Positions 7,860 through 16,624 of a stretch of DNA of 64,000 nucleotides are shown here, one piece after another. The stretch's first letter is position 1. Each line of letters starts with the position of its first letter. The notes beneath the pieces are model-generated. The model had not been told where the DNA came from. It did not search any database and worked only from the letters and a program-made list of their open reading frames with translations. This DNA is from JAAFIP01 sp031367325 (GTDB lineage Bacteria > Pseudomonadota > Gammaproteobacteria > Burkholderiales > Burkholderiaceae_C). The DNA is taken from the NCBI GenBank assembly GCA_031367325.1, contig JANLPQ010000015.1, positions 1-64,000 on the forward strand. The letters run 5' to 3'. The position numbers and the translations under genes are program-made.

Positions 7860-8954
7860 ATGAAAGCATTAAATATCTACGCAGGCCCTGCCGCTTTGGC
7901 GCATTTGCACTCGAATGGCTTGCAGCCGCAAGATGTGCGCGCTGTGCCTGCCGCAGCGGGTGGGCCTAAGGGCTTGATACTGGGGCCGCTGGACAGATTT
8001 ATTTTTGCCGATTGGCTGGCGCGCAGCAGGCAGCCGGTAGATCTCGTGGGTGCCAGCATTGGCGCGTGGCGCATGGCTACGGCGTGTTTAGACGATACGG
8101 TACAAGCTTTTGCGCGGCTAGAGCATGACTATATTCACCAAGACTACGACGTTGAGCCGGGGCGCAACTACCCACGACCGTCCGAGATCAGCGCTAAATT
8201 TGGCGAATCGTTGTTGCAGTTTTATGGTGGGCGGGTAGGGCAGGTGCTGCACAACCCGCGGTACAAGCTACACATCATCACTTCGCGCGGGCGGCATGTG
8301 CTGCGCACCGAGCATAAGCTGGCTACGCCGCTGGGCTATGCGGGTGCGTTTTTTACCAACGCAGTGCGCCGCAAAGCTATGGGCGCGTGGCTAGAGCGGG
8401 TGGTGTTTTCTGCACCATCGTCTGCCGCCGCGGGCGCAATGTGCGCTGCTTTGCCTTTTGGTACGCAAGACTACCGCACGCGGCAGGTGCGCTTAACACA
8501 CGACAACTTTAACCCTGCGTTGCAAGCCAGTTGCTCTATACCGTTTGTGCTGCAAGCCGTGCACGACATACCCGGTGCACCGCGCGGAGCCTACTGGGAC
8601 GGCGGCATAACCGACTACCACTTGCACTTGAACTACAGCACCCCCGATGGCATTGTGTTGTACCCACATTTTCAAAAAGCCGTGGTGCCAGGCTGGTTGG
8701 ACAAAGCGCTAAAGTGGCGGCACGGGTCAAGCCAATTTTTAGACCGCATGGTAGTGATTGCGCCTAACCCTGAATGGGTTGCCACATTGCCCCGCAGCAA
8801 ACTACCTGACCGGCAAGACTTTGTTTTCCATGGACGCGACTTGGCAGCGCGGGTGGCGCAGTGGACAACTTGTACCAGTGCGGCGCAGCAGCTGGCCGAT
8901 GAGTTTGCGGCGTGGGTGGAGAGGCCGGATATGGCGATAGTTCAGGCGCTTTGA
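7860..8954 (+). CDS. Patatin-like phospholipase
   Basis: A 364-residue patatin-family lipid acyl hydrolase. The oxyanion-hole glycine motif is AAAGGPKGL (res 31-39), the nucleophile elbow GASIG holds Ser66, and the catalytic Asp is in WDGGITDYH (Asp247), giving the Ser-Asp dyad. No signal peptide is seen, so it is probably cytoplasmic. Start: the ATG directly follows a repeat-A hairpin and has no obvious Shine-Dalgarno, yet homology to the family (GPAALAHLHSNGL) supports it. It stands alone between a divergent 5'-nucleotidase unit and a convergent alcohol dehydrogenase gene. Substrate unknown. Confidence 0.88.
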   Translation: MKALNIYAGPAALAHLHSNGLQPQDVRAVPAAAGGPKGLILGPLDRFIFADWLARSRQPVDLVGASIGAWRMATACLDDTVQAFARLEHDYIHQDYDVEPGRNYPRPSEISAKFGESLLQFYGGRVGQVLHNPRYKLHIITSRGRHVLRTEHKLATPLGYAGAFFTNAVRRKAMGAWLERVVFSAPSSAAAGAMCAALPFGTQDYRTRQVRLTHDNFNPALQASCSIPFVLQAVHDIPGAPRGAYWDGGITDYHLHLNYSTPDGIVLYPHFQKAVVPGWLDKALKWRHGSSQFLDRMVVIAPNPEWVATLPRSKLPDRQDFVFHGRDLAARVAQWTTCTSAAQQLADEFAAWVERPDMAIVQAL

Positions 8955-8967
8955 GGCCTATGACAAA

Positions 8968-9038
8968 CAATAAAGGGCCGCAGGTCCGTTCGGCATGGGC
9001 ATACAGTGCGGTGCTGTGTGACCGCGAGGTACCAGAAA
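8968..9038 (-). repeat. Dispersed repeat B, copy 1
   Basis: Read on the minus strand: TGGTACCTCGCGGTCACACA, GCACCGCACTG, then CCGAACGGACCTGCGGCCCT and TTATTG. It lies in the convergent gap between the patatin and alcohol dehydrogenase genes. Related blocks occur near 25771 and 52449. Confidence 0.6.
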
Positions 9039-9065
9039 ACCAAAACCCCAAGAAAGACGAGAAAT

Positions 9066-10214
9066 CTAGCTACCCAGCACCATAGACCCCTCTAACATCT
9101 GCGCATAATCCTCCCGCGTTGCCATGCGCGGGTTCATTTTGTGGCAATGGTCCGCCATCGCACCGTCAATAATGCGTGTGTAGTCGCCCACTGTCACACC
9201 CATTGCAGCCAAGCCGCTGGGTAGGTTTAAACGCCGCGTCATGTCAGTCAAAGCCAGCGCTACGTCACTGCCTGACGCCAAGCCCATAGCGTGGGCCATG
9301 CGGTTTAGGCGGTCTTCCTTTTGTACTGACTCAGCTGGCGCATTAAAGCGCACTACCGCAGGTAAAAACATCGCGTTTAACGTGCCGTGGTGCAGGCGAG
9401 GGTTCACGCCGCCCAAGCTGTGCGACAGCGAATGTACGCAGCCCAAGCCTTTTTGAAATGCCATCGCGCCTTGCATGGATGCGCTCATCAGGTTAAAGCG
9501 GGCTTCTTTGTCTGCGCCGTTTTGCGTAGCGCGTTCAATATAGTGCCAACCGCGGCGCAGGCCGTCTAGCGCTATGCCGTCGGCGGGCGGGTTAAACGGT
9601 GCCGCCATAAAGGTTTCCATGCAGTGCGCTATGGCGTCCATGCCTGTGGCTGCCGTCAATTGGGGCGGCAAACCCAGTGTTAAATCTGGGTCGCAAATAG
9701 CGGCCTTGGGCACCAAATGCCAAGCATGAAACCCCAGTTTGCGGCCGTCGTCCACAATCAAAATTGCACCACGCGCTACCTCGCTGCCCGTACCGCTGGT
9801 GGTGGGCACGGCAATGATGGGGCACACCGCATCGGTTATTTTGGGCGACCCGCCTTCGATAGTGGCGTAGGTTTTTAGCGCGCCGTCATGCGTGGCCAGT
9901 ATGGCTATGCCTTTGGCGCAGTCTATTGCGCTACCGCCGCCTACGGCCACCAGCCCGTCGCACAAACCCGCTTTGTATGCCGCCACGCCCGCGCGCACCG
10001 CTGCCTCGGTGGGGTTAGACGGTACGCTGTCAAAAACGCTGTGGAGCAGGGTGCCTAGTGCGGCGATGGCTTTGTCCACAAGGCCTGCCGCACGCACGCC
10101 AGCGTCAGTCACGATCAGCGGGCGGCTGATGCCCACGCGGTCGCATTCTGATTTGAGCAGCGACAGCGCACCATGGTCAAACTGGATTTGGGTGATGTAG
10201 TAAATAGTGGCCAT
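9066..10214 (-). CDS. Iron-containing alcohol dehydrogenase
   Basis: A 382-residue group III (FucO/YqhD-type) dehydrogenase. The NAD(P)-binding motif GGGSAIDCAKG (res ~92-102) and TTSGTGSE (138-145) are present. The metal ligands match FucO: Asp193 and His197 in GMDAIAHCME, His265 in HSLSHSLGG, His276 in HHGTLNA. It should interconvert an alcohol and an aldehyde using NAD(P)H in the cytoplasm; the substrate cannot be told. Gene length is typical. It diverges from an HSL-type hydrolase gene across a 93 bp gap, hinting at shared control of ester/alcohol metabolism. Confidence 0.93.
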   Translation of the reverse strand: MATIYYITQIQFDHGALSLLKSECDRVGISRPLIVTDAGVRAAGLVDKAIAALGTLLHSVFDSVPSNPTEAAVRAGVAAYKAGLCDGLVAVGGGSAIDCAKGIAILATHDGALKTYATIEGGSPKITDAVCPIIAVPTTSGTGSEVARGAILIVDDGRKLGFHAWHLVPKAAICDPDLTLGLPPQLTAATGMDAIAHCMETFMAAPFNPPADGIALDGLRRGWHYIERATQNGADKEARFNLMSASMQGAMAFQKGLGCVHSLSHSLGGVNPRLHHGTLNAMFLPAVVRFNAPAESVQKEDRLNRMAHAMGLASGSDVALALTDMTRRLNLPSGLAAMGVTVGDYTRIIDGAMADHCHKMNPRMATREDYAQMLEGSMVLGS

Positions 10215-10307
10215 GGGCTTTAATCGATTAAAAAGCGTTGTACGATTTGGCTACTGTAACGCGCAACTGTGCGCTTTATCTGTCGCCCATTTAACCCTGA
10301 TTAACCT

Positions 10308-11258
10308 ATGACTGCCCCAGCCGCCCTGACCCCCGCCATGCGCTCTGTTATTGACCGCATGGTGCGCGCCGGGCATCCGCCGCTGCATACCTTGTCGCCA
10401 CACGAAGCCAAGGTGGCGTATGCCAAAGGCTGCGATGTACTAGAAGTGCCGCGCGCACCGCTAGCGCGTGTGCAAGACCTGCAAGTGCCTGCACGCGATG
10501 GCGCGCAGTTGCATGCGCGGTTGTACGCGCCATCGCACGAGGCACTACCCGTGCTGATGTACATGCATGGCGGTGGCTTTACTATTGGCAGTGTGCAGAC
10601 GCACGATATTTTGTGCCGCGAGCTATCACGGTTAGCTAATATTGCTGTGCTGTCTATCGACTACCGCTTAGCACCCGAACATGTTTTTCCTACTGCAGTT
10701 AATGATTGCTGGGACGCTTTAACTTGGCTTACAGCGCAGGGCGCTAAGCTGGGGCTAGACACAGCACGCATAGCGGTGGGTGGCGACAGCGCTGGCGGCA
10801 CATTAACTGCAGTGTGTGCGCTGATGGCGCGTGACGTGGGCCTACCACTGGCGCTGCAAATGATGTTCTACCCCGGCTGCATTGCGCATGCCAACACGCC
10901 ATCGCACGAGGCGTATGCTGAGGGCTACTTGCTCAGCGCCAGCAGCATAGCCTACTTTTTTAACCAGTACATCCCTAGCCTGGCACAGCGAGAGGACTGG
11001 CGATTTGCACCTATCAACGCTGCAGACCATAGCCGTGTGGCACCCGCGTGGATAGGCTTGGCCGAATGCGACCCGTTGGTAGACGAGGGCATCGCCTATG
11101 CCGATGTGCTGCGCGCAGCAGGGGTGGCGGTAGACATAGAAATTTACCGAGGTGTCACGCACGAGTTCATCAAAATGGGCCGTGCTATTCCTCAGGCTAA
11201 GCTGGCGCACCAGCAGGCTGCGGCCGCGCTGCACAACGCGTTGCACAACACTAGCTGA
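10308..11258 (+). CDS. Alpha/beta hydrolase, HSL (GDXG) family
   Basis: A 316-residue esterase of the hormone-sensitive-lipase family. The oxyanion motif HGGG is at residues 87-90; the nucleophile is Ser161 in GGDSAGGT; Asp255 (AECDPLVDEG) and His285 (GVTHEF) complete the triad. No signal peptide, so a cytoplasmic carboxylesterase. It lies 20 bases upstream of the thioesterase-acetyltransferase fusion on the same strand and is probably co-transcribed with it. Substrate unknown; short-chain acyl esters are usual for the family. Confidence 0.92.
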   Translation: MTAPAALTPAMRSVIDRMVRAGHPPLHTLSPHEAKVAYAKGCDVLEVPRAPLARVQDLQVPARDGAQLHARLYAPSHEALPVLMYMHGGGFTIGSVQTHDILCRELSRLANIAVLSIDYRLAPEHVFPTAVNDCWDALTWLTAQGAKLGLDTARIAVGGDSAGGTLTAVCALMARDVGLPLALQMMFYPGCIAHANTPSHEAYAEGYLLSASSIAYFFNQYIPSLAQREDWRFAPINAADHSRVAPAWIGLAECDPLVDEGIAYADVLRAAGVAVDIEIYRGVTHEFIKMGRAIPQAKLAHQQAAAALHNALHNTS

Positions 11259-11278
11259 AAATACCCAGAAAGCACACT

Positions 11279-12148
11279 ATGCAACGCCAAGATTTTCGAA
11301 TGATGCACCGCCTGCGGGTGCGCTGGGCCGAAGTAGACATGCAAAAAATTGTCTTTAACGGCCACTATTTGATGTACTTTGACACGGCCATGGCCGACTA
11401 CTGGCGCGCGCTGGCCCTACCGTACGAAGAAGCCATGCACCAACTGGGCGGCGATTTGTATGTAAAAAAGGCCTCTGTTGAATACTTTGCGTCTGCCCGC
11501 TACGACGACCTGCTGGATATTGGCTTAATGTGCAGCCGTTTAGGCAATTCGTCGCTTACCTTCACCGGCGGCATATTTGCAGGCGACAAATTACTGGTCA
11601 GCGGCGAGTTGATTTATGTGTATGCCAACCCTGCTACCCAAGCCTCCCAGCCCTTGGCGCCTGCATTGCGTGCACTGTTCGAGGACTACGAAGCGGGCAA
11701 CCCCATGACCCGCATCGAGGTAGGCGACTGGCAAAAGCTAGGCCAAGACGCAGGCCGCATTCGCAAGCAAGTGTTTGTGCACGAGCAGGGCATACCCGAA
11801 AGTGATGAATGGGACGCCCGCGACGCCACTGCACTGCACGCTGTGGTGTACAACCAGTTAGATATGCCGTTGGCCACCGGCAGGCTGTTAGTGGCTGGCG
11901 CGCCATACCCAGTGCACACGGGGCAAATTGGCCGTATGGCCACGCACCGTGTGCTGCGTGGCAGCGGACTGGGCGGGCAAATATTAGACGCGCTAGTACA
12001 GCTGGCCCGCCACCGTGGCGATAGTCAAGTGGTGCTGCATGCGCAGGCCAGTGCAGCGCATTTTTACGCCAAAGCGGGGTTTGTACAGCGGGGCGACTTG
12101 TTTACCGAGGTGGATATACCGCATGTTGAAATGGTGTTGGCCCTGTAA
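11279..12148 (+). CDS. YbgC/FadM-type thioesterase fused to a GNAT acetyltransferase
   Basis: A 289-residue two-domain protein. Residues 1-~130 are a hotdog-fold acyl-CoA thioesterase: RVRWAEVDMQKIVFNGHYL holds the conserved Asp and the following helix, and VEYFASARYDDLL is the usual second strand region. Residues ~143-289 are a GNAT domain: IRKQVFVHEQGIPESDEWD, then GRMATHRVLRGSGLGG with the acetyl-CoA pyrophosphate loop, and HAQASAAHFYAKAGF. The frame is continuous across the joint. Expected roles: release of acyl groups from CoA and N-acetylation of an unidentified acceptor. It follows the HSL hydrolase by 20 bases. Confidence 0.9.
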   Translation: MQRQDFRMMHRLRVRWAEVDMQKIVFNGHYLMYFDTAMADYWRALALPYEEAMHQLGGDLYVKKASVEYFASARYDDLLDIGLMCSRLGNSSLTFTGGIFAGDKLLVSGELIYVYANPATQASQPLAPALRALFEDYEAGNPMTRIEVGDWQKLGQDAGRIRKQVFVHEQGIPESDEWDARDATALHAVVYNQLDMPLATGRLLVAGAPYPVHTGQIGRMATHRVLRGSGLGGQILDALVQLARHRGDSQVVLHAQASAAHFYAKAGFVQRGDLFTEVDIPHVEMVLAL

Positions 12149-12208
12149 CGACGCTCCTTAAACGCCTATAAAAAGCAGCGACAATACAGGCTATGTATTA
12201 ACAAGCCA

Positions 12209-12239
12209 CCTTGGTTTGCACCTAAGTTCAAACCCAAGG
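12209..12239 (+). terminator. Stem-loop between fusion gene and ligase gene
   Basis: CCTTGGTTTG and CAAACCCAAGG form an imperfect stem around CACCTAAGTT. It could end the hydrolase/fusion transcript or lie in the leader of the next gene. No clear U-tract follows. Confidence 0.35.
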
Positions 12240-12264
12240 CGCTACTTTTCACGATCCCTTGTTC

Positions 12265-14556
12265 ATGGCCAAGAAAAAACGCAATCCTTCTAGCAACGCA
12301 TCCAGCCCGTCGCTCCCTACGCCAGAGCATTCTTCTGCACAAGTTACCGACTACACATCGTATGGCCAAAATACGGCTCAAGGTGGCGGCTCGAAAGCAG
12401 CTACTGCGTCCTACGCAGCAGGCCTGTCCAAACCCCTATTAGCCTTGCCGCTAGAAATAGGCCGTGGCGACTGGACCATGATTATCTTGTCGCTCATGCT
12501 GTTTTTTACACCCGCTTTGGGCGTACCTAACGAGCTGATGCTGCAAGACACGCTTAAATCCATCATCGCATCGTTTATGACCTTAAGCGCAGCGTTGCTG
12601 TTGTTTTGGTCGCAGCGCAACAGGCGTGATGCCGTGCGTTGGCACTTCGTCATGTGGCTGCCTATTGCGCTGTGTGCTTATGCACTGGGCAGTATGGCGT
12701 GGTCGCATACCTATCTGGCTGGGGTAGAGGCCATTCGTTGGTTTGTGTTTGCACTGCTGTTGTGGCTGGTGCTTAACACCGCCAGCCGCGAGCGCTTTAC
12801 CATGCTGGCTTGGGCTATTCACCTAGGTGCGCTGTCAGTAGCTTTGTTGGGTGCATCGCAGTTTTGGTTTGATAACCGGTTTATTCCTCAGGGGCCTAAC
12901 CCTGCGGCCACTTTTGTTAACCGCAATTTTGCAGCGGAATTTTTAGTTTGCACTTTTGTGTTTACCGCGCATTTGATTTTTACCGAGCGGCGCACGGCAG
13001 TGCTGGCATTTTTGTCGGGAACTTTTGGTTTGCATTTGGTGTATTTGATGATGTGCGGCACACGCTCGGCCTACATTGGCGGGTCGGCTGCGATGGTGAT
13101 GGTCGCGGTTATGGCCTGGAAGTTTCGCTCCAAATACAATTTCACCCACTGGGGTAGTGGCCAGCGCATTGTGGTGCTTGGCATGTTGGTGGCCACCGTG
13201 TTAGGGCTGGGCCTGATTAAATCGGGCAACCCAGGTGTTGAGTTTGTAGACAAAAACGCGTTCCAGCGTGGCTTCTCACGTGCATCGTCCATCAAGGCCG
13301 ACGACGTATCACTGGGTATCCGCAAAGTTATGTGGGTCGCTACGGGTGAGATGATCAAACGCCGCCCGTTAACCGGCATTGGCGCGGGCGCGTGGGAGGT
13401 AGATTTACCGTTGTACCAAGCTGAAGGCACCCAACTGGAGACCGACTACTACGCTCACAATGAGATTTTGCAGTTATTGGCCGAGTACGGCTTGGTGGGC
13501 TGGCTGTTCATGCTGTGCCTGATAAGTTACAGCCTGCGCGCTACGTGGCGCACATTGCGTGCTAAATCTACAGAGGAAATGAACGAGGGACCCCTGCGTG
13601 CCGCTGCGCTGACCAGCCTGCTGGCCTTAATGATTGTGAGCAACGTAGGCTTCCCGTGGCGCTTAGCCACTACCGGTGTGATGTTTGCTGTGTGCTTAGG
13701 TCTGCTGGCCGCGTCTGATGCACGCTTGGGCCTGCGTGGCGTGTTATCTGCCACGCGCTTGCCTTGGCGGCCTGCAGTATCGCAAACTGCCGCAGTGCTG
13801 ACTATGTGCTGCTTGGCACTAGCCGCCTATATTACCCAGCAAGCGGCAGAGGCAGAGAATAAGATCGTTAGCTCCGTCAAAATGGCGCTGTCGATATCGC
13901 AAGCAGGCAACCCCAACGGTCCAAAAAACGAAAAGACCAAAGCTGAGATGTTGCGCCTAGCGCGCGAGGGCATTGCCATCAATCCGCACTACCGCAAAAT
14001 CACCCCCATGTTGGGCGACGAACTGGCCAAGTGGGGCGACTGGAAAAATGCAGTGTGGGTGTGGGAAAGTGTCGTTAGCTCGCGCCCCTACGTGGTAGCC
14101 ATTATGAGCAACATCGCCCGTGGCAAGGCACAGCTGGGTGATATACCGGGTGCTTTAGATTATTTGCAACGCGCTAAAAAAGTACAGCCCAAAGCTGTCA
14201 GCGTACGGTCACTCGAAGTTATTTTGCTCAGCCGCAGCGGCAAAGAGGAAGAGGCCTTGAAACTGGCTAAAGTAGCTTTTGCTGAGAACACACTAGACAC
14301 CGACATGATGAACGCAGCCTACATCTTGGCCGTGCGCGCCAGCGATTTTAAATTCGCCATCGAAGCCATGGAAACGCGTAACAAAATCTACCCTGATCAA
14401 AAAGTAGATGGTTTGTTAAAGATTGCATCGGTTGAGCTGAGCTACCTCAAAGACGAAAACAAAGCTATTGCAACCTACCGCGATGCGTACAACGCATCGG
14501 GCAAGGCACCGCAAGTGTTAGCGCAAATACCGGCGTTGTTGCAGCCTAAGCTGTAA
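12265..14556 (+). CDS. O-antigen ligase (Wzy_C)-family membrane protein with TPR tail
   Basis: A 763-residue polytopic inner-membrane protein. About a dozen hydrophobic segments lie between residues ~65 and 530. The Wzy_C-type loop includes GTRSAYIGG and the segment GIGAGAWEVDLPLYQAEGTQ followed by YAHNEILQLLAEYGLVGWL, the conserved H-N-x-x-L-x-x-L-x-E-x-G signature of O-antigen ligases and related glycosyltransferases. The C-terminal ~220 residues are TPR-like (GALDYLQRAKKVQP, EEALKLAKVAFAEN, NKAIATYRDAYNASG). The ATG at 12265 is preferred over a TTG at 12259. The N-terminus is a polar Lys/Ser-rich stretch. It may be a ligase for LPS, glycoprotein or another polymer; no neighbouring glycan genes fix the substrate. 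Confidence 0.85.
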   Translation: MAKKKRNPSSNASSPSLPTPEHSSAQVTDYTSYGQNTAQGGGSKAATASYAAGLSKPLLALPLEIGRGDWTMIILSLMLFFTPALGVPNELMLQDTLKSIIASFMTLSAALLLFWSQRNRRDAVRWHFVMWLPIALCAYALGSMAWSHTYLAGVEAIRWFVFALLLWLVLNTASRERFTMLAWAIHLGALSVALLGASQFWFDNRFIPQGPNPAATFVNRNFAAEFLVCTFVFTAHLIFTERRTAVLAFLSGTFGLHLVYLMMCGTRSAYIGGSAAMVMVAVMAWKFRSKYNFTHWGSGQRIVVLGMLVATVLGLGLIKSGNPGVEFVDKNAFQRGFSRASSIKADDVSLGIRKVMWVATGEMIKRRPLTGIGAGAWEVDLPLYQAEGTQLETDYYAHNEILQLLAEYGLVGWLFMLCLISYSLRATWRTLRAKSTEEMNEGPLRAAALTSLLALMIVSNVGFPWRLATTGVMFAVCLGLLAASDARLGLRGVLSATRLPWRPAVSQTAAVLTMCCLALAAYITQQAAEAENKIVSSVKMALSISQAGNPNGPKNEKTKAEMLRLAREGIAINPHYRKITPMLGDELAKWGDWKNAVWVWESVVSSRPYVVAIMSNIARGKAQLGDIPGALDYLQRAKKVQPKAVSVRSLEVILLSRSGKEEEALKLAKVAFAENTLDTDMMNAAYILAVRASDFKFAIEAMETRNKIYPDQKVDGLLKIASVELSYLKDENKAIATYRDAYNASGKAPQVLAQIPALLQPKL

Positions 14557-14580
14557 TATCAACCGAGTTGTTTGCTGGGA

Positions 14581-15234
14581 CTAGTAAGCGATGGTGATGT
14601 TATCTATCACGCGGCTTACGCCCGGCGTGCACCAGGCGGCATTACTGGCGGTTTCGCGTTCAGCCCAGTTCGGTACATTGCCTTTGAGCGTGACCACAGA
14701 TCCGTCTACTGAGACTGATATATTTTTTGAATCCTCAGTAGCCCTTCTTTTCAGCGCGGCCTCAATATCGTTTTTAACAGCACTACCCATCACACTAGGT
14801 TTGATGGTGATCTGGTCCGTTAGTCCCCTAACACCCGCTAGATAGCGCACGGCAGTAGCTGCGGTAGCTCGCTGAAAACCCCATTGCACTTGGCCCGAAA
14901 GCGTCACCCAGCCGTCCTCCACCATTACTTTGACAGTGTCCTTTGGCAGGTACGTTGTCCAAAGCAATACGTTTTCAACTGAATGTGCAACATCAGTATC
15001 AGTACGTTTGCTGGAGCCATTGAGTTTGACGTCAATTTCTACCGCTAGGGCCCTAACGCCAGCTACCCGTTGGGCAGCACGTTCGGCATTCCATTTAGCA
15101 GGGAAACTGTCAACATGGCCCGCCAGAGTTACAACACCATCTTTTACTTCTACGCCAATTTGCTCGGCGTGCACAGCGGGTTCCCACTTGAGTTCAGCCA
15201 TTACATCCTGCTGTAGTTGTGAGTCTGTTTTCAT
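14581..15234 (-). CDS. Triple BON-domain protein (copy 1)
   Basis: A 217-residue protein built of three BON domains (~res 5-70, 75-145, 150-216), each with a V.V..G.VTL.G.V core: VEVKDGVVTLAGHV, VMVEDGWVTLSGQV and VSVDGSVVTLKGNV. BON proteins of the OsmY group bind membranes or envelope polymers during osmotic stress. No signal peptide is visible; it begins MKTDSQLQQDVMAEL. A close paralogue at 23955-24605 starts with the same ~27 residues apart from nothing visible, and the similarity extends ~80 bp into the upstream DNA. It converges with the ligase gene and has two GCGCAC-type motifs upstream. Confidence 0.93.
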   Translation of the reverse strand: MKTDSQLQQDVMAELKWEPAVHAEQIGVEVKDGVVTLAGHVDSFPAKWNAERAAQRVAGVRALAVEIDVKLNGSSKRTDTDVAHSVENVLLWTTYLPKDTVKVMVEDGWVTLSGQVQWGFQRATAATAVRYLAGVRGLTDQITIKPSVMGSAVKNDIEAALKRRATEDSKNISVSVDGSVVTLKGNVPNWAERETASNAAWCTPGVSRVIDNITIAY

Positions 15235-15289
15235 AATTCGCTTTCAATGAAGTTGAGGGAAGCCAACTGTGCTCTGTAGCTGTTGCGAC

Positions 15290-15307
15290 GTCTGTTCGGT
15301 AACGCAC
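15290..15307. promoter_or_regulatory. Recurrent dyad-like motif, site 1 (upstream of BON copy 1)
   Basis: GTCTGTTCGGTAACGCAC, ~56 bases upstream of the BON start. The equivalent position upstream of BON copy 2 reads GTCTGTTAGGCAGCGCAC. Confidence 0.35.
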
Positions 15308-15359
15308 TTTGGATTTGCAACCCAATAACATTGATTAAATCAATACCAATGCACGATAA

Positions 15360-15373
15360 GTTAGCCAGCGCAC
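15360..15373. promoter_or_regulatory. Recurrent dyad-like motif, site 2
   Basis: GTTAGCCAGCGCAC followed by AGAC, in the divergent region between BON copy 1 and the FMN reductase gene. Confidence 0.35.
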
Positions 15374-15431
15374 AGACTAAATAGCTTCTAGTTTGTAGAT
15401 TAACACTTATTAAATTTGATAGGAAGTATTT

Positions 15432-15983
15432 ATACCGCAATATTCAATCGCTGTCATAGTAGGTAGCCTGCGCAAAGACTCTATAAACAGTCAACTTGCA
15501 AACGCTGTTATAGCGTTAGGCCCTAAAGACTTTAGCTTTAAACATGTATCCATAGGCGACTTGCCCTTGTATAACCAAGATGACGATACGAATCCCGCTG
15601 AATCTGTAAAACGTTTAAAAAATGAAATAACTCAGTCTACGGGGCTTCTATTTGTTACCCCAGAGTACAACCGATCTGTTCCGGGTGTACTGAAAAACGC
15701 GATTGATCATGCTTCACGGCCCTACGGTAAAAGTGCATGGGCAGGCAAACCAGCAGGCCTAATGGGAGCATCGGTGGGCGCAACAGGAACTTGTATGGCG
15801 CAACAGCATTTACGTAATATCTTGGCTTATCTGGATGCTCCCACTATGGGTCAAGCTGAGGTTTTTATTCATGCTAAAGAAGGTTTTTTTGACGCCGGTG
15901 GCAACCTTAACAATAGCAGTAAATCCTTTCTTCAAAACTGGATGGACACTTATGTCGCATGGGTTAAGAAGCACATAGACTGA
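15432..15983 (+). CDS. NADPH-dependent FMN reductase family protein with ATA in place of start codon
   Basis: A 183-residue flavodoxin-like reductase (SsuE/chromate-reductase/azoreductase group). The phosphate-binding motif IVGSLRKDSINSQLA, then LPLYNQDDD, and the flavin loop TPEYNRSVPGVLKNAIDHAS are all present. Family alignment requires the protein to begin near PQYSIAVIVGSLRK. The codon just before that is ATA (15432) and not ATG; AGGAAG lies seven bases upstream and an in-frame stop lies at 15420. The next usable codon, a TTG at 15561, would delete the flavin phosphate loop. Either translation starts at ATA inefficiently, the gene has just lost its start codon, or there is a sequence error. 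Role if active: reduction of FMN or quinone-like acceptors under stress. Confidence 0.8.
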   Translation: MPQYSIAVIVGSLRKDSINSQLANAVIALGPKDFSFKHVSIGDLPLYNQDDDTNPAESVKRLKNEITQSTGLLFVTPEYNRSVPGVLKNAIDHASRPYGKSAWAGKPAGLMGASVGATGTCMAQQHLRNILAYLDAPTMGQAEVFIHAKEGFFDAGGNLNNSSKSFLQNWMDTYVAWVKKHID

Positions 15984-16052
15984 ATTTAATTATTTAATTT
16001 TTAACTGGATAGATGGCATAAACGTCTTGTTTATCAAGTTTTACGCCGCAAG

Positions 16053-16066
16053 GTACGCTGGCGCAC
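16053..16066. promoter_or_regulatory. Recurrent dyad-like motif, site 3
   Basis: GTACGCTGGCGCAC followed by AGAC, 73 bases upstream of the secreted-protein gene at 16139. The 14 bases are identical at 24924-24937. Confidence 0.4.
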
Positions 16067-16138
16067 AGACACCATGTTCCAACTGGCGTATCTTTGTCTG
16101 ACTGCGATAATATGCAGTTAAATTTTTAAAGGATATCT

Positions 16139-16624
16139 ATGTTTAAAACAAAATTCACTAGGCTGCCATCATTATGCGTAGTGCTGGTATTTTTATTTTC
16201 CGGGTTTGCAAACGCCCAAGATGCTGCGGTAAGTGAACAACAGGGGCAAATAGCAAAATACGTTAATGGTGGTATTGGCGATGGCCAGACACGCTACATG
16301 AAATCTATAGCCAAAAATTGGTCCATGCGCATCATGTTCTCGCAGCTAAAAGCTGATGAGTTTATTTCAGGTGTTAATTTGCTGATTACTGATAATCGTA
16401 ACGCCACATTTCTGCAGCTCGATAGTGCAGGTCCATTAACGTATGTTCAGTTACCGCCAGGCAGTTACCGTGTGACAGCGTCTTTCGAGGGACAGTCTCA
16501 AGCGCGCAAGGTTGTTATAGGCGGTAAGAACAATAAGAGTGACCTGCATTTTCACTGGAAAGGTATTGTTAAAAACGACCCCTTTGATGGCAAACCATTA
16601 GGCGGCACTCAGATTCCAGGCTAA
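16139..16624 (+). CDS. Small secreted protein with a carboxypeptidase-regulatory-like fold
   Basis: A 161-residue exported protein. The signal peptide (LPSLCVVLVFLFSGFANAQ) ends near residue 26. The second half has a beta-sandwich look typical of transthyretin-like or carboxypeptidase-regulatory-like domains: the PPGSYRVTASFEGQSQARKV strand pair. No catalytic residues are seen. AAAGGA lies eight bases upstream of the ATG. It sits alone in the stress island between the FMN reductase and dps, with the GCGCAC motif upstream. The fold assignment is tentative and the function unknown. Confidence 0.75.
   Translation: MFKTKFTRLPSLCVVLVFLFSGFANAQDAAVSEQQGQIAKYVNGGIGDGQTRYMKSIAKNWSMRIMFSQLKADEFISGVNLLITDNRNATFLQLDSAGPLTYVQLPPGSYRVTASFEGQSQARKVVIGGKNNKSDLHFHWKGIVKNDPFDGKPLGGTQIPG

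Noticed and set aside
15561..15983. Shorter FMN reductase from a TTG
   Set aside because: It would lack the flavin-binding N-terminal loop that is plainly encoded just upstream in the same frame.
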